Of a DNA stretch of 64,000 bases, positions 11,988-20,345 are shown piece after piece. This DNA is from Planococcus halotolerans (GTDB lineage: Bacteria > Bacillota > Bacilli > Bacillales_A > Planococcaceae). The position numbers and the translations under genes were made by a program. The notes below the pieces were generated by a model. The model was not told the origin of the DNA. It worked only from the letters and a program-made list of their open reading frames with translations, and did no database searches. Where the stretch lies: assembly GCF_003289955.1 (NCBI RefSeq), contig NZ_QLZR01000011.1:19180-83179 (forward strand), given 5' to 3'. The first letter of the stretch is position 1. Each line of letters starts with the position of its first letter.

Positions 11988-13012
11988 CGCTTGAAATAAT
12001 CGGAATTTCGGTGCTTTGGCTTTTCCTGTTCCTGTATGTAATTGTGGCATCCATTGATTTCGGAGCAGGTTTCTTCAACGCTTACAGCGCCTTTACGAAC
12101 AAACAGCATATTTTAACCAACATCATTCAGCGCTATTTGTCGCCGGTTTGGGAAGTTACGAATGTGTTCTTCGTATTTTTCTTTGTGGGAATCATCGGGT
12201 TCTTCCCGCAAACCGCATTCTATTATGGAACGACTTTGCTCGTCCCTGCCAGTCTGGCGCTGATTTTGCTCGCCATCCGCGGCTCTTATTATGCCTTTGC
12301 GACTTACGGAGCGCGAATCAATCACCGAGGCTACATTTATATGTACGGATTATCGGGTCTGCTGCTGCCGGCGTCCTTATCACCGGTACTCGCCATGTCG
12401 GAAGGCGGCTTCATCAAAATGAATGGCAGCGAACCCTATCTGGATTATTGGGCACTCTTTACGAGTCCGTTGATGTGGAGCATCGTTGTGCTGAGCATTA
12501 CCGCAGTGCTTTACATCTCCGCAGTATTTCTGACCTGGTATGCCAATAAAGCGGGTGACGTCAAGGCAACTGAACTGATCCGCAAATACGCGCTCGTATG
12601 GGCAGGACCTGCTATCGTTACGGCGACAGGGATCATATTCGAATTACGCGGCCACAATCCTGAGCATTATAGCCGGATTCTGGATCTTTGGTGGGCATTC
12701 GCAATTTCGTTCCTGTTGTTTATCGGAACAGTTTATCTAATCTGGAAGAAGAAAAACTATGGGTTGGCGTTCATTTTGCTTGTCGGTCAATTCTTTACAG
12801 CATTTTTCGCATATGGCGTTTCCCATTATCCATATCTTTTATATCCATATCTGACTATCTACGATGGTTTTACCAACGAATCGATGGCAATCGCATTAAT
12901 TATTGCGTTTATAGCAGGCCTAGGCTTGTTGCTGCCGTCATTGTATCTATTGTTCCGCCTGTTCTTGTTCGATAAAGATTATGTCAAAGGCAAATCGGAT
13001 TATCATGCATAA
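11984..13012 (+). CDS. ythB: Cytochrome bd-type quinol oxidase subunit II (YthB-like)
   Basis: 342 residues with about eight to nine hydrophobic helices, CydB family. The first helix ends VASIDFGAGFFNAYS, the usual start of subunit II. It pairs with YthA to form the membrane oxidase. The ATG overlaps the ythA stop (ATGA), with GGCGGTGAT upstream, so translation is probably coupled. The small cydS-like gene follows 15 bases later. Length equals the B. subtilis YthB class. Confidence 0.92.
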   Translation: MTLEIIGISVLWLFLFLYVIVASIDFGAGFFNAYSAFTNKQHILTNIIQRYLSPVWEVTNVFFVFFFVGIIGFFPQTAFYYGTTLLVPASLALILLAIRGSYYAFATYGARINHRGYIYMYGLSGLLLPASLSPVLAMSEGGFIKMNGSEPYLDYWALFTSPLMWSIVVLSITAVLYISAVFLTWYANKAGDVKATELIRKYALVWAGPAIVTATGIIFELRGHNPEHYSRILDLWWAFAISFLLFIGTVYLIWKKKNYGLAFILLVGQFFTAFFAYGVSHYPYLLYPYLTIYDGFTNESMAIALIIAFIAGLGLLLPSLYLLFRLFLFDKDYVKGKSDYHA

Positions 13013-13027
13013 AAGGGGGCAATTTCC

Positions 13028-13138
13028 ATGCAGGATTTCTTGATATTCTATGCACCGTTTCTCGTATTATTAGCTTCACTGGTTTTCGGTTTCTGGTTTG
13101 CATTGAAAGATGGATCGGTACCTAAAGATAACGATTGA
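13028..13138 (+). CDS. cydS: CydS-like small subunit of bd oxidase
   Basis: 36 residues: a single helix starting MQDFLIFYAPFLVLLASLVF, then GFWFALKDG and a short polar tail. Position directly after subunit II, length, the MQxFLIxYAP start and the WxxLKD end match the third subunit CydS seen in the Geobacillus bd oxidase structure, as I recall it. It is thought to cover a haem cavity and stabilise subunit I. The ribosome site GGGGG is 9 bases before the ATG, and a terminator follows at once. The gene is short and easily missed. Confidence 0.82.
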   Translation: MQDFLIFYAPFLVLLASLVFGFWFALKDGSVPKDND

Positions 13139-13140
13139 AT

Positions 13141-13171
13141 GCGCGCCCAGGCTTTGCCTGGCGCGTTTTTT
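13141..13171 (+). terminator. Terminator of ythA-ythB-cydS
   Basis: Stem of about 10 bp (GCG-CCAGGC against GCCTGG-CGC, one bulged C) with a TTT loop and a run of six T. Confidence 0.88.
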
Positions 13172-13208
13172 CATGTAGAATAGAGAAACGTGAAATGGAG
13201 TGAACGAA

Positions 13209-14573
13209 TTGAAACCTGTAAACAAAAATGATCGGCTGCTGGTCCACGTGGAAGATTTGACCCACGACGGGGCAGGAGTTGCCAAAGTAGAGGGATATCC
13301 ATTATTCATCCACGGTGCTTTGCCGGGAGAAGATGTCCACATCCATGTTTTAAAGACACTTAAATCCTATGGTTTTGCAAAATTGCTGGAAATTGAAAAT
13401 GCCTCGCCGTTCAGGGTCGAAGCGCCTTGTCCAGTATTCGATACATGCGGTGGCTGCCAGATTCAGCATTTGTCATATGAAGGGCAGATGACGTTTAAAC
13501 GCAAGCTTGTGCGTGACGCCATCACCCGCATCGGCAAGCTGCCTGACGTTCCCGTCCATCCTGTCAAAGGAATGGAAAATCCGTGGCGCTACCGCAATAA
13601 ATCGCAGATTCCCTTCGGCATGGAAGATGGACGCGTGGTCGCCGGGTTCTACCAGCCACGCTCGCACCAGATTGCCGATACCGATATCTGCATCATCCAG
13701 ACACCGGAAGCGGACAGCATTATGGCCGGCATCAAACATAAGCTGACAGAAATGGGCATTGAACCATATGAGGAAGAAACTCACCGCGGACAGCTGCGCC
13801 ATGTGGTCGTACGGAAAGCGCGTGCCACAGGAGAAATCATGGTCGTGCTGGTTACCAAGAAAAAGAAATTCCCGCAGGCTGCTGAAGCTTTGAAATTGAT
13901 TCAGGAGCTGGTTCCGGAAACGGTATCGATTGTCCAGAACGTTAACCCGGAAAAAACAAATGTCATTTTCGGTGATGAAACTATTACACTATGGGGCAAA
14001 GATGTTATCGAAGACCAGATCGGCGATGTCCGGTTTGAAATTTCAGCACGCTCTTTTTACCAGATAAATCCGGAGCAGACAGAAGTGCTTTACGGCCAGG
14101 CACTCGAATATGCCAATCTGACCGGCAATGAAACTGTCATTGATGCCTATTGCGGTATAGGAACGATTTCCTTATTCCTTGCGCAGCGGGCAAAATTCGT
14201 CATGGGCGTGGAAATTGTTCCGCCCGCTATCGAAGACGCCAAACGCAATGCGGAACTCAATGGCCTTAGCAATACCTTATTCGAGGCAGGTCCTGCCGAG
14301 CAGGTGATTCCTCGCTGGTATAAAGAAGGCAAAAAAGCGGATGTACTTGTTGTTGATCCGCCGCGAAAAGGCTGCGATGAGCAATTGCTGCAAACCATCC
14401 TGAAACAGCGGCCGGAACGAGTTGTCTATGTTTCCTGCAACCCGGCGACACTTGCCAGAGATTTACGCATACTCGAAGACGGCGGCTATCGCACCCAGGA
14501 AGTGCAGCCGGTGGACATGTTCCCGCAATCCACACACTGTGAGGCAGTTGCATGGCTGCAGCTTGCTGAGTAA
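13209..14573 (+). CDS. rlmCD: 23S rRNA (uracil-C5)-methyltransferase, RlmCD (YefA) type
   Basis: 454 residues. N-terminal TRAM domain (about 1-60), iron-sulphur cysteines in CPVFDTCGGCQIQHL and DTDICIIQ, the SAM site VIDAYCGIGTISLFLA, the motif VVDPPRKGC, and the catalytic cysteine in VVYVSCNPATLARDL. This is the RumA family, which forms 5-methyluridine in 23S rRNA. By position after dgkB it corresponds to B. subtilis YefA (RlmCD), which methylates U747 and U1939. I prefer the TTG at 13209 (GGAG eight bases upstream); an in-frame GTG at 13200 has no good ribosome site. A paralogue lies at 41.4 kb. Confidence 0.9.
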   Translation: MKPVNKNDRLLVHVEDLTHDGAGVAKVEGYPLFIHGALPGEDVHIHVLKTLKSYGFAKLLEIENASPFRVEAPCPVFDTCGGCQIQHLSYEGQMTFKRKLVRDAITRIGKLPDVPVHPVKGMENPWRYRNKSQIPFGMEDGRVVAGFYQPRSHQIADTDICIIQTPEADSIMAGIKHKLTEMGIEPYEEETHRGQLRHVVVRKARATGEIMVVLVTKKKKFPQAAEALKLIQELVPETVSIVQNVNPEKTNVIFGDETITLWGKDVIEDQIGDVRFEISARSFYQINPEQTEVLYGQALEYANLTGNETVIDAYCGIGTISLFLAQRAKFVMGVEIVPPAIEDAKRNAELNGLSNTLFEAGPAEQVIPRWYKEGKKADVLVVDPPRKGCDEQLLQTILKQRPERVVYVSCNPATLARDLRILEDGGYRTQEVQPVDMFPQSTHCEAVAWLQLAE

Positions 14574-14586
14574 ATTTCATATAAAG

Positions 14587-14620
14587 TGAACCGGATGCAA
14601 TTTGCATCCGGTTTTTCTTT
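14587..14620 (+). terminator. Terminator of rlmCD
   Basis: AACCGGATGCAA / TTGCATCCGGTT stem followed by TTTTCTTT. Confidence 0.9.
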
Positions 14621-14703
14621 ATTTTATTTCTATAGAAACGTTTCATGAAGGGGCTCCGGTGGGTAAAGACAAAGGAATACTTCACAAGGAGAGAACGAAT
14701 AGC

Positions 14704-14862
14704 ATGGAACAGATACCAGAATCGAAATTCGAAGATAAACGCTCAAATGTCATCGAGGAATTGGTGGCGCAGAATGTTTTTAAAATTAATGGACGGCAAT
14801 TATATGAATTGAGTTTATATGAATTGATGAAGGAATATACGCAGAAAAGCCTTAGCTCGTAA
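14704..14862 (+). CDS. FbpA-like small protein
   Basis: 52 residues, hydrophilic, no membrane segment. The core NVFKINGRQLYELSLYELMKEY matches the small Fur-regulated basic protein FbpA family of Bacillales as I remember its conserved GRQLYELxLxELxxEY pattern. In B. subtilis FbpA helps the iron-sparing response, probably together with the small RNA FsrA. The start has AAGGAGAG upstream; an earlier in-frame start at 14602 would run through the preceding terminator and is unlikely. A terminator follows directly. No Fur box was recognised upstream, only the palindrome GAAACGTTTC at 14635-14644, so iron control is not shown. Confidence 0.65.
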   Translation: MEQIPESKFEDKRSNVIEELVAQNVFKINGRQLYELSLYELMKEYTQKSLSS

Positions 14863-14878
14863 GCTGCGGCTTTTTTAT
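14845..14878 (+). terminator. Terminator of fbpA-like gene
   Basis: AAAGCC-TT-AGCT-CGTA-AGCT-GC-GGCTTTTTT; a 9-10 bp stem with one internal mismatch and a T-run overlapping the end of the gene. Confidence 0.85.
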
Positions 14879-14931
14879 TTTCCATCAGAATTTCCTTTGA
14901 TGGTTAAAAAAAGGATACGGGAGGGAATAAT

Positions 14932-16380
14932 ATGCATCATCAAAAGCTGGAGGATTACCGGAGAGACCGCCTCGATGAAATGACCTTGTCTGAAATGCAG
15001 GAAGAGATGCAGGCAGGGAATGTAACTTCAGAGGAATTGGTTCTGATGTATAAGGAGAATATATCGCTGCGTGATAAAAATATCAATGCACTTCTTGAAA
15101 TTAATCCGGATGCTCTGCAAATCGCCCAAGCGCTTGATTTTGAACGGCAGCGAAAGGGAGCGAGAGGGCCGTTGCACGGAATACCCGTAGTGGTGAAAGA
15201 TAATATGGATACTGCAGATAAAATGCATACCAGTGCCGGTTCTGTGGCTCTTGAAAAACATTATGCAGACAGGAATGCCTTTGTGATTGAAAAGCTGCAG
15301 AAAGCCGGAGCGGTGATAATGGGCAAGACGAATATGACTGAATGGGCCAATTTTATGTCGGATAAAATGACAAACGGGTACAGCTCACGGGGAGGCCAGG
15401 TCCACAATCCTTACGGAGCTTTTGATGTGGGCGGCTCCAGTTCCGGGTCAGCAGCTGCTGTTGCTGCTAATCTGGCAGCTGCAGGAATCGGTACGGAGAC
15501 TTCCGGTTCGATTATAAATCCGGCCGCCCAAAACAGTCTTGTTGGCTTGAAGCCGACGGTCGGGATGATCAGCCGAAACGGCATCATCCCTTTATCCCAT
15601 ACCCAGGACACGGCTGGAACACTTGCCCGGACAGTCAAAGATGCAGTGAATGTCTTTTCAGTTCTCATCGGCTTTGATCCAGATGATCCAATCACAAGGT
15701 TTTCCAGTGATTTTGAAGCTTACGACTGGAGCGTCCATCTGAAAAAAGACGGTTTAAAAAATGTCAGGCTGGCTGTGACTCCGGAATTATTCAAGGAAAT
15801 CTCTGACGAGCAAATGGAATTATTTGAACAGGCGAAAATGAAACTTAAAGAATGTGGTGCCGAAATTATTGAAAATGTGGATCTTGGCTCAAACCAAGAA
15901 GATCTGGGGTTCGCCGTGTTGCTCCACGAATTCAAGGCAGATTTGAATGCTTATTTGGCAAGGACCAATTCGATGAATCCGATTAGATCCATGGACGATA
16001 TAATTGCTTTCAATAGTGAAAACTCCGATAAAATGCTGAAATTCGGCCAAAACCTGCTGGAGCAGGCAAACCTTCTGACAGGGATGCTGACCGAAAGGGA
16101 ATATGTTGAAGCACTTGAACGCAATCGCTTCCTGGCTGCCGAACAGGGGATTAATGCCACTTTGAAAGAGATCGGTGCTGATGCTATCATCCTGCCGCAG
16201 GATTTTGGCTGCAATGTAGGGGCGGCTGCCGGTTTCCCGGCTATCACTGTCCCTTTTGGCTTCACTGAAACGAAAGAGCCTTTTGGAATAACATTTACAG
16301 GAATGGCATTCAGTGAACCAAAGATGATCGAGTATGCCTTCGCTTTTGAACAAGCGACAAAAGGAAGAAAAAAACCATAG
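14932..16380 (+). CDS. Amidase-signature family protein
   Basis: 482 residues with the amidase-signature triad: lysine in IPVVVKDNMDTAD, the loop GGSSSGSAAAVAAN, and the nucleophile region GTETSGSIINPAAQN. It resembles stand-alone bacterial amidases/peptide amidases rather than GatA: there are no gatC/gatB partners, and the C-terminal half differs from the GatA at 5.2 kb. It probably hydrolyses a small amide or peptide C-terminal amide; the substrate is unknown. No signal peptide is seen. The start has GGGAGGGAA upstream. Likely transcribed alone. Confidence 0.85.
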   Translation: MHHQKLEDYRRDRLDEMTLSEMQEEMQAGNVTSEELVLMYKENISLRDKNINALLEINPDALQIAQALDFERQRKGARGPLHGIPVVVKDNMDTADKMHTSAGSVALEKHYADRNAFVIEKLQKAGAVIMGKTNMTEWANFMSDKMTNGYSSRGGQVHNPYGAFDVGGSSSGSAAAVAANLAAAGIGTETSGSIINPAAQNSLVGLKPTVGMISRNGIIPLSHTQDTAGTLARTVKDAVNVFSVLIGFDPDDPITRFSSDFEAYDWSVHLKKDGLKNVRLAVTPELFKEISDEQMELFEQAKMKLKECGAEIIENVDLGSNQEDLGFAVLLHEFKADLNAYLARTNSMNPIRSMDDIIAFNSENSDKMLKFGQNLLEQANLLTGMLTEREYVEALERNRFLAAEQGINATLKEIGADAIILPQDFGCNVGAAAGFPAITVPFGFTETKEPFGITFTGMAFSEPKMIEYAFAFEQATKGRKKP

Positions 16381-16384
16381 TAAA

Positions 16385-16468
16385 AGGACTTGTCCCAAAA
16401 GGAATTTTGGGCAACTCCTTTTGCGACGAAGCTAGCGCAGAGATGCAGAGACAGGAGCAATAGTATTT
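16385..16468 (-). repeat. Module B repeat (copy 2, reverse orientation)
   Basis: Read on the minus strand: CTATTGCTCCTGTCTCTGCA, then CTGCGCTAGCTTCGTCGC, then the hairpin AAAAGGA-TTG-CCCAAAA / TTTTGGG-CAA-TCCTTTT. Same order as the copies at 8.2, 24.9, 29.8 and 45.5 kb, but with its own stem sequence. No module A arms are present. Confidence 0.7.
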
Positions 16469-16493
16469 CCCTGCACTTTATTAGAGACAAAGG

Positions 16494-16540
16494 GGCTGTC
16501 CAATAAGTCGTTTGATGACTTATCGGACAGCCTCTTTTTA
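16494..16540. terminator. Terminator between amidase and TetR genes
   Basis: GGCTGTCC-ATAAGTC / GACTTAT-GGACAGCC stem with TCTTTTTATTT on the plus-strand side. Best suited to the amidase, and possibly serving the convergent TetR gene. Confidence 0.75.
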
Positions 16541-16546
16541 TTTCGT

Positions 16547-17404
16547 TTAAAATTTGGCGAGTTTCTTCCATACCTGTTCAAGTAAAATCAGTAAGTCCGA
16601 TTCATGCTCCGGATTATTTGTAAGTGTTCCCAGCACACTTTCAAGCAGGGCTTTGCGAGGTGCTTCCGATTTCAGTTCTTCTGCAAGAAAAAGCACAAGC
16701 TGCCGGGAAGCATGATCCTCTCCGAAAGAGAGGCTGCAGGTTTCAAGTTGCTGTGCAAGTTCTTTTACAGAAAGGTTATCAGAAGTTTTTTCGGTGTAAA
16801 CGGTCGGCGCCAAAATGAAACGTGCTCCAGATTCCATTTGAGCCAAAATGGAAACGTCCAGACGGTTAATGACAAAAGACGCCAATTTTTTCGTTGGAAG
16901 ATCCTCATCCGTTGTCAGCTGCCAGATATTCACAAGCTGCTGAACTGATCCGTGCACCGCTGCTGCGTTATCAAGTGCAAATGGGGCTGCTTTTGGTCCG
17001 TATATATCAATAATGCGGGAAGATATCCAATCCAATTCTTTTCGATAGGAATTCTTCGCAAAATCCTTTAATTCTTTATCCTGGGAATAGAAAATGCTTT
17101 CGTACAGCGAAAAAAGATTCTTCTCCCGGTTCATTTGAATCCTTACACATAGCTGCTCGGCCAGCACTGTCGGATCATTCACCGGTTTTCCGGCAGCAGC
17201 TTCCATCCGTTTCTGGCGAATTTCGTTGCCTACCGATTCCATGATAGCGATAAGACATTCCGTTTTGGACGTAAAGTAATTATAAAAAGTGCCTTTTGAA
17301 ATGCCTGCTTCGTCGAGGATATCCTGGATTGAAGTAGAATTATACCCCTTGCTGATGAAAAGAGAGTATGCGGCATCTATGATGTTTTGTTTTTTTCGAT
17401 TCAT
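16547..17404 (-). CDS. TetR/AcrR-family transcriptional regulator
   Basis: 285 residues, longer than the usual ~190-220. The N-terminal helix-turn-helix is clear: IIDAAYSLFISKGYNSTSIQ, then DILDEAGISKGTFYNYFTSK (residues about 8-47). The remainder is helical ligand-binding sequence, with an extended C-terminal part that I do not recognise. It is divergent from the drug-efflux MFS gene at 17581, which strongly suggests that it represses that gene and itself. The start has AAGGTGAG upstream. The inducer is unknown. Confidence 0.88.
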   Translation of the reverse strand: MNRKKQNIIDAAYSLFISKGYNSTSIQDILDEAGISKGTFYNYFTSKTECLIAIMESVGNEIRQKRMEAAAGKPVNDPTVLAEQLCVRIQMNREKNLFSLYESIFYSQDKELKDFAKNSYRKELDWISSRIIDIYGPKAAPFALDNAAAVHGSVQQLVNIWQLTTDEDLPTKKLASFVINRLDVSILAQMESGARFILAPTVYTEKTSDNLSVKELAQQLETCSLSFGEDHASRQLVLFLAEELKSEAPRKALLESVLGTLTNNPEHESDLLILLEQVWKKLAKF

Positions 17405-17433
17405 TTAACTCACCTTTATACTCGTAGTCTATC

Positions 17434-17525
17434 CTCAGAATACCCGTAATTGGGCAATTAAGCAATAAAACTAAACAACCGGTATATTTTTGTTGATAAA
17501 TATATACTGCGGGTATAGAATAATG
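17434..17525. promoter_or_regulatory. Divergent promoter/operator region of the TetR-MFS pair
   Basis: On the plus strand, TTGATA (17493) and TAGAAT (17516) are 17 bases apart, a sigma-A-like promoter for the MFS gene. Inverted half-sites surround it: GGTATATTT (17481) against AAATATATAC (17499), and ATACCCG (about 17440) against CGGGTAT (17510). These are candidate TetR operators overlapping the promoter. Confidence 0.5.
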
Positions 17526-17580
17526 AAATGGAGATTGAGAAAAACAAATTCAGCATGAAATATACGGAGGAAGAAATACA

Positions 17581-19053
17581 ATGACCGAACAGAAAAAGCC
17601 GCCTTACGGCATAATTGCAATACTCTTCACAGGGGCGTTTGTAGCAATATTCAACCAGACATTATTGAACATTGCCCTGCCTGAAATCATGGCAGACTTT
17701 GGTATTAAAGCGGCTACCGCCCAGTGGCTGGTAACCGGATATATGCTGGTGAACGGGATATTGATCCCAGCCAGTGCATTTTTCATCCAGCGCTTTTCAA
17801 ACCGTTCCATCTTTATCGTCGCAATGTCTTTGTTTTCACTGGGGACATTGATTGCCGGCCTGGCACCGACCTTTGCATTCCTTCTCGCCGGGCGTCTTTT
17901 GCAGGCTTCCGGAGCAGCATTGATGATGCCGCTTCTGATGAATGTGATGCTCGCTGCGTTTCCGGTTGAAAAACGCGGGACCGCGATGGGCTATTTCGGG
18001 CTTGTCATGGTCGTTGCACCAGCAATTGGCCCAACATTATCAGGCTTTATCGTTCAAAACTACGATTGGCGCGTGCTATTTTTCATCGTGCTGCCGGTAG
18101 CATTGATCCCTTTGCTTTTGGGTATTTTCAAATTAAAGAATTTAACATTCCAGAACCGGGAAATCTCTCTTGATAAGTTCTCACTGGTTTTATCCAGTCT
18201 TGGTTTTGGAGGCATTCTATACGGCTTCAGTTCAGCAGGCACACTGGGCTGGTCCAATCCTGTCGTCTACATTACAATAGCCGTCGGTTTGATTTCTCTT
18301 GTGTTATTCGTCCTGCGCCAATTGAAGCTCGATGAGCCGCTGCTCGAAATGCGGATCTATAAATACCCGATGTTCGCATTGTCATCAGTGATTTCAATTG
18401 TATTATCAATGTCCATGTTCTCAGCGATGATTCTCATGCCGATCTATATTCAGACCATCAAAGGGATTTCACCGATTAATTCGGGCTTATTGATGCTGCC
18501 GGGTGCATTGATAATGGGAATGATGTCTCCGATTACCGGCCGACTGTTTGATAAATGGGGCGCTAAAGTTCTGGCAATCCCCGGCTTGGCACTTGTCGTC
18601 ATCACGACATTCCTATTCAGCCAGCTAACATTGGATACAAGCTATTGGCAGATCATGATTATCTATTCCATTCGGATGCTTGGCATCTCACTTGTCATGA
18701 TGCCGGTTATGACCAATGGATTGAATACGTTGCCGATGAAAGCTTATCCTCACGGAACAGCCATCAATAATACTTTGCAGCAGGTTTCGGGAGCTATCGG
18801 CTCTGCATTCCTGATTACTTTGATGAACACCCGCACTGAATCGGCTGCCGCTGATTTGCTGGAGAGTGGAACTGCGCCGGAAAATATTGTGAATATGGCA
18901 ATGCTTGAAGGCATCAACTTCTCATTCTTCATTTCAACGTTCATCGCATTAACTGCGCTGCTGTTGGCACTGTTCATCAAAAAGCCGGAGCGTCCGGTAA
19001 CGGAACAGGAAAAAGAAATGGTCTATACCCGAAAAGAAGCTACAGAATCTTAA
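17581..19053 (+). CDS. DHA2-family multidrug efflux MFS transporter
   Basis: 490 residues with 14 predicted helices, EmrB/QacA (DHA2) subfamily. Signatures include LNIALPEIMADF, TAQWLVTGYMLVNGI, LAGRLLQASGAALMMPLL, and motif C-like VMVVAPAIGPTLSGFI. It should export hydrophobic drugs by proton antiport, similar to LmrB/MdrL types. The start has CGGAGGAAG upstream. It is divergent from a TetR regulator with operator-like repeats between them. A terminator follows. The drug spectrum cannot be predicted. Confidence 0.9.
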   Translation: MTEQKKPPYGIIAILFTGAFVAIFNQTLLNIALPEIMADFGIKAATAQWLVTGYMLVNGILIPASAFFIQRFSNRSIFIVAMSLFSLGTLIAGLAPTFAFLLAGRLLQASGAALMMPLLMNVMLAAFPVEKRGTAMGYFGLVMVVAPAIGPTLSGFIVQNYDWRVLFFIVLPVALIPLLLGIFKLKNLTFQNREISLDKFSLVLSSLGFGGILYGFSSAGTLGWSNPVVYITIAVGLISLVLFVLRQLKLDEPLLEMRIYKYPMFALSSVISIVLSMSMFSAMILMPIYIQTIKGISPINSGLLMLPGALIMGMMSPITGRLFDKWGAKVLAIPGLALVVITTFLFSQLTLDTSYWQIMIIYSIRMLGISLVMMPVMTNGLNTLPMKAYPHGTAINNTLQQVSGAIGSAFLITLMNTRTESAAADLLESGTAPENIVNMAMLEGINFSFFISTFIALTALLLALFIKKPERPVTEQEKEMVYTRKEATES

Positions 19054-19057
19054 ACTT

Positions 19058-19092
19058 TGGCCGCTCCGATTTACGGAGCGGCTTTCTTTGTT
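19058..19092 (+). terminator. Terminator of the MFS gene
   Basis: GCCGCTCCG - ATTTA - CGGAGCGGC followed by TTTCTTTGTTTTT. Confidence 0.9.
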
Positions 19093-19130
19093 TTTAGTGC
19101 ATGACAAGCAAGCGGAATTCATCAAAAAAA

Positions 19131-19158
19131 GGCGTTAGAACGCCAAATATGGTACACT
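19131..19158 (+). promoter_or_regulatory. Promoter of the helicase gene with inverted repeat
   Basis: TGGTACACT is an extended -10 box (TACACT at 19153-19158). The perfect inverted repeat GGCGTT-AG-AACGCC (19131-19144) covers the -35 position, where no -35 box is seen. Confidence 0.4.
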
Positions 19159-19187
19159 GTAAGCATTGAAAAGAAGGTGGAATTAAA

Positions 19188-20345
19188 ATGACATTTATAG
19201 AAGAACTAAAACCAGAGTGGCAGGAAAAGTGGAAAAAAACCGGATTTGAATCAATCATGCCGATTCAGGAGCAGATGATTCCTGAAATGATAGCAGGAAA
19301 CGATATCTTAGCCCAATCACCTACAGGGTCGGGCAAGACGCTGGCCTATGTATTGCCTATTCTGCAGCGGGTGGATCCGCAAAAGGCAGCCACACAGGCA
19401 ATGATTGTTGCACCGTCACAGGAATTGTCGATGCAGATCGTAAATGTGTTGCGGGAGTGGACAGAAGGCACAGATGTAACCGTGACACAATTGATCGGCG
19501 GTGCCAATATGCAGCGCCAATTGGAAAAATTGAAGAAAAAACCGACGATTGTAGTTGGAACACCCGGTCGCTTGAATGAACTCGTCAAAAGCAAAAAGTT
19601 GAAAATGCATGAAATCCGCATCCTGGTCCTTGATGAAGGAGATCAATTGATGGCACGCGAACATCGCAATGTCATGAAGGCTCTGATTGAGAAGACACAG
19701 AATGAGCGGCAACTGGTGCTCGTTTCGGCAACGATTACAGAAGAAGTGGAACTGGTTGCGGAACGTCTCATGCAGCATCCGACACGCCTCCATGTCACAG
19801 CAGAGGAAATGCCGATGCAAGGAAAAGTGACGCACTCATTCATAAAAGTGGATGAACGTGATAAGACGGATTTGCTGCGCCGCATATCGCATATCGACGG
19901 GGTAAAAGCTTTGGCATTCGTCAATAACCTTGACCAGTTATTGATGAAGGAAAATAAATTAAAGTTCCGCGACACTAAAATAGTCACATTACATTCCGAA
20001 ATGAATAAGGATGAACGCAAAAAAGCGCTTGATGCTTTCCGTAAAGGCGAAGTGTCAATCCTTATTGCAACAGAGGTCGCAGCCCGCGGGCTGGACATTG
20101 ATTCGGTAACACACGTTATCCATGTGGATGTTCCAAAAACAATCGATCAATATCTTCACCGCTCAGGACGGACAGGGAGAGCCGGAAAAGATGGTGAAGT
20201 ATTGACTCTGTTAGCTTATCAGGATGAAAGACATTATAAAAAATTCACGAAGGACTTGCCTTCGAAGCCTGTTCAGAAAATCATGCACGGCGGAGAATTG
20301 ATTGAGGGGTCAAGCAAGACAGTAAATACAAAGGGGAAAAAATAA
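19188..20345 (+). CDS. DEAD-box-type RNA helicase with a DEGD motif (YfmL-like)
   Basis: 385 residues, the two RecA domains only, without an RNA-binding tail. Motifs: Q (SIMPIQEQMIP), I (SPTGSGKT, 44-51), Ia (PSQELSMQI), Ib (TPGRL), II (DEGD, 149-152), III (SAT) and VI (HRSGRTGRAG). Motif II differs from canonical DEAD at position 3; the short minimal form resembles B. subtilis YfmL, linked to ribosome assembly. Whether DEGD is usual for YfmL orthologues I cannot check. The start follows AGAAGGTGG. Its stop overlaps the next start by one base (TAATG), so it is cotranslated with the aminopeptidase. Confidence 0.87.
   Translation: MTFIEELKPEWQEKWKKTGFESIMPIQEQMIPEMIAGNDILAQSPTGSGKTLAYVLPILQRVDPQKAATQAMIVAPSQELSMQIVNVLREWTEGTDVTVTQLIGGANMQRQLEKLKKKPTIVVGTPGRLNELVKSKKLKMHEIRILVLDEGDQLMAREHRNVMKALIEKTQNERQLVLVSATITEEVELVAERLMQHPTRLHVTAEEMPMQGKVTHSFIKVDERDKTDLLRRISHIDGVKALAFVNNLDQLLMKENKLKFRDTKIVTLHSEMNKDERKKALDAFRKGEVSILIATEVAARGLDIDSVTHVIHVDVPKTIDQYLHRSGRTGRAGKDGEVLTLLAYQDERHYKKFTKDLPSKPVQKIMHGGELIEGSSKTVNTKGKK

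Noticed and set aside
14602..14703. Upstream extension of the FbpA-like gene
   Set aside because: It would start inside the rlmCD terminator hairpin; the ATG at 14704 has the proper ribosome site.
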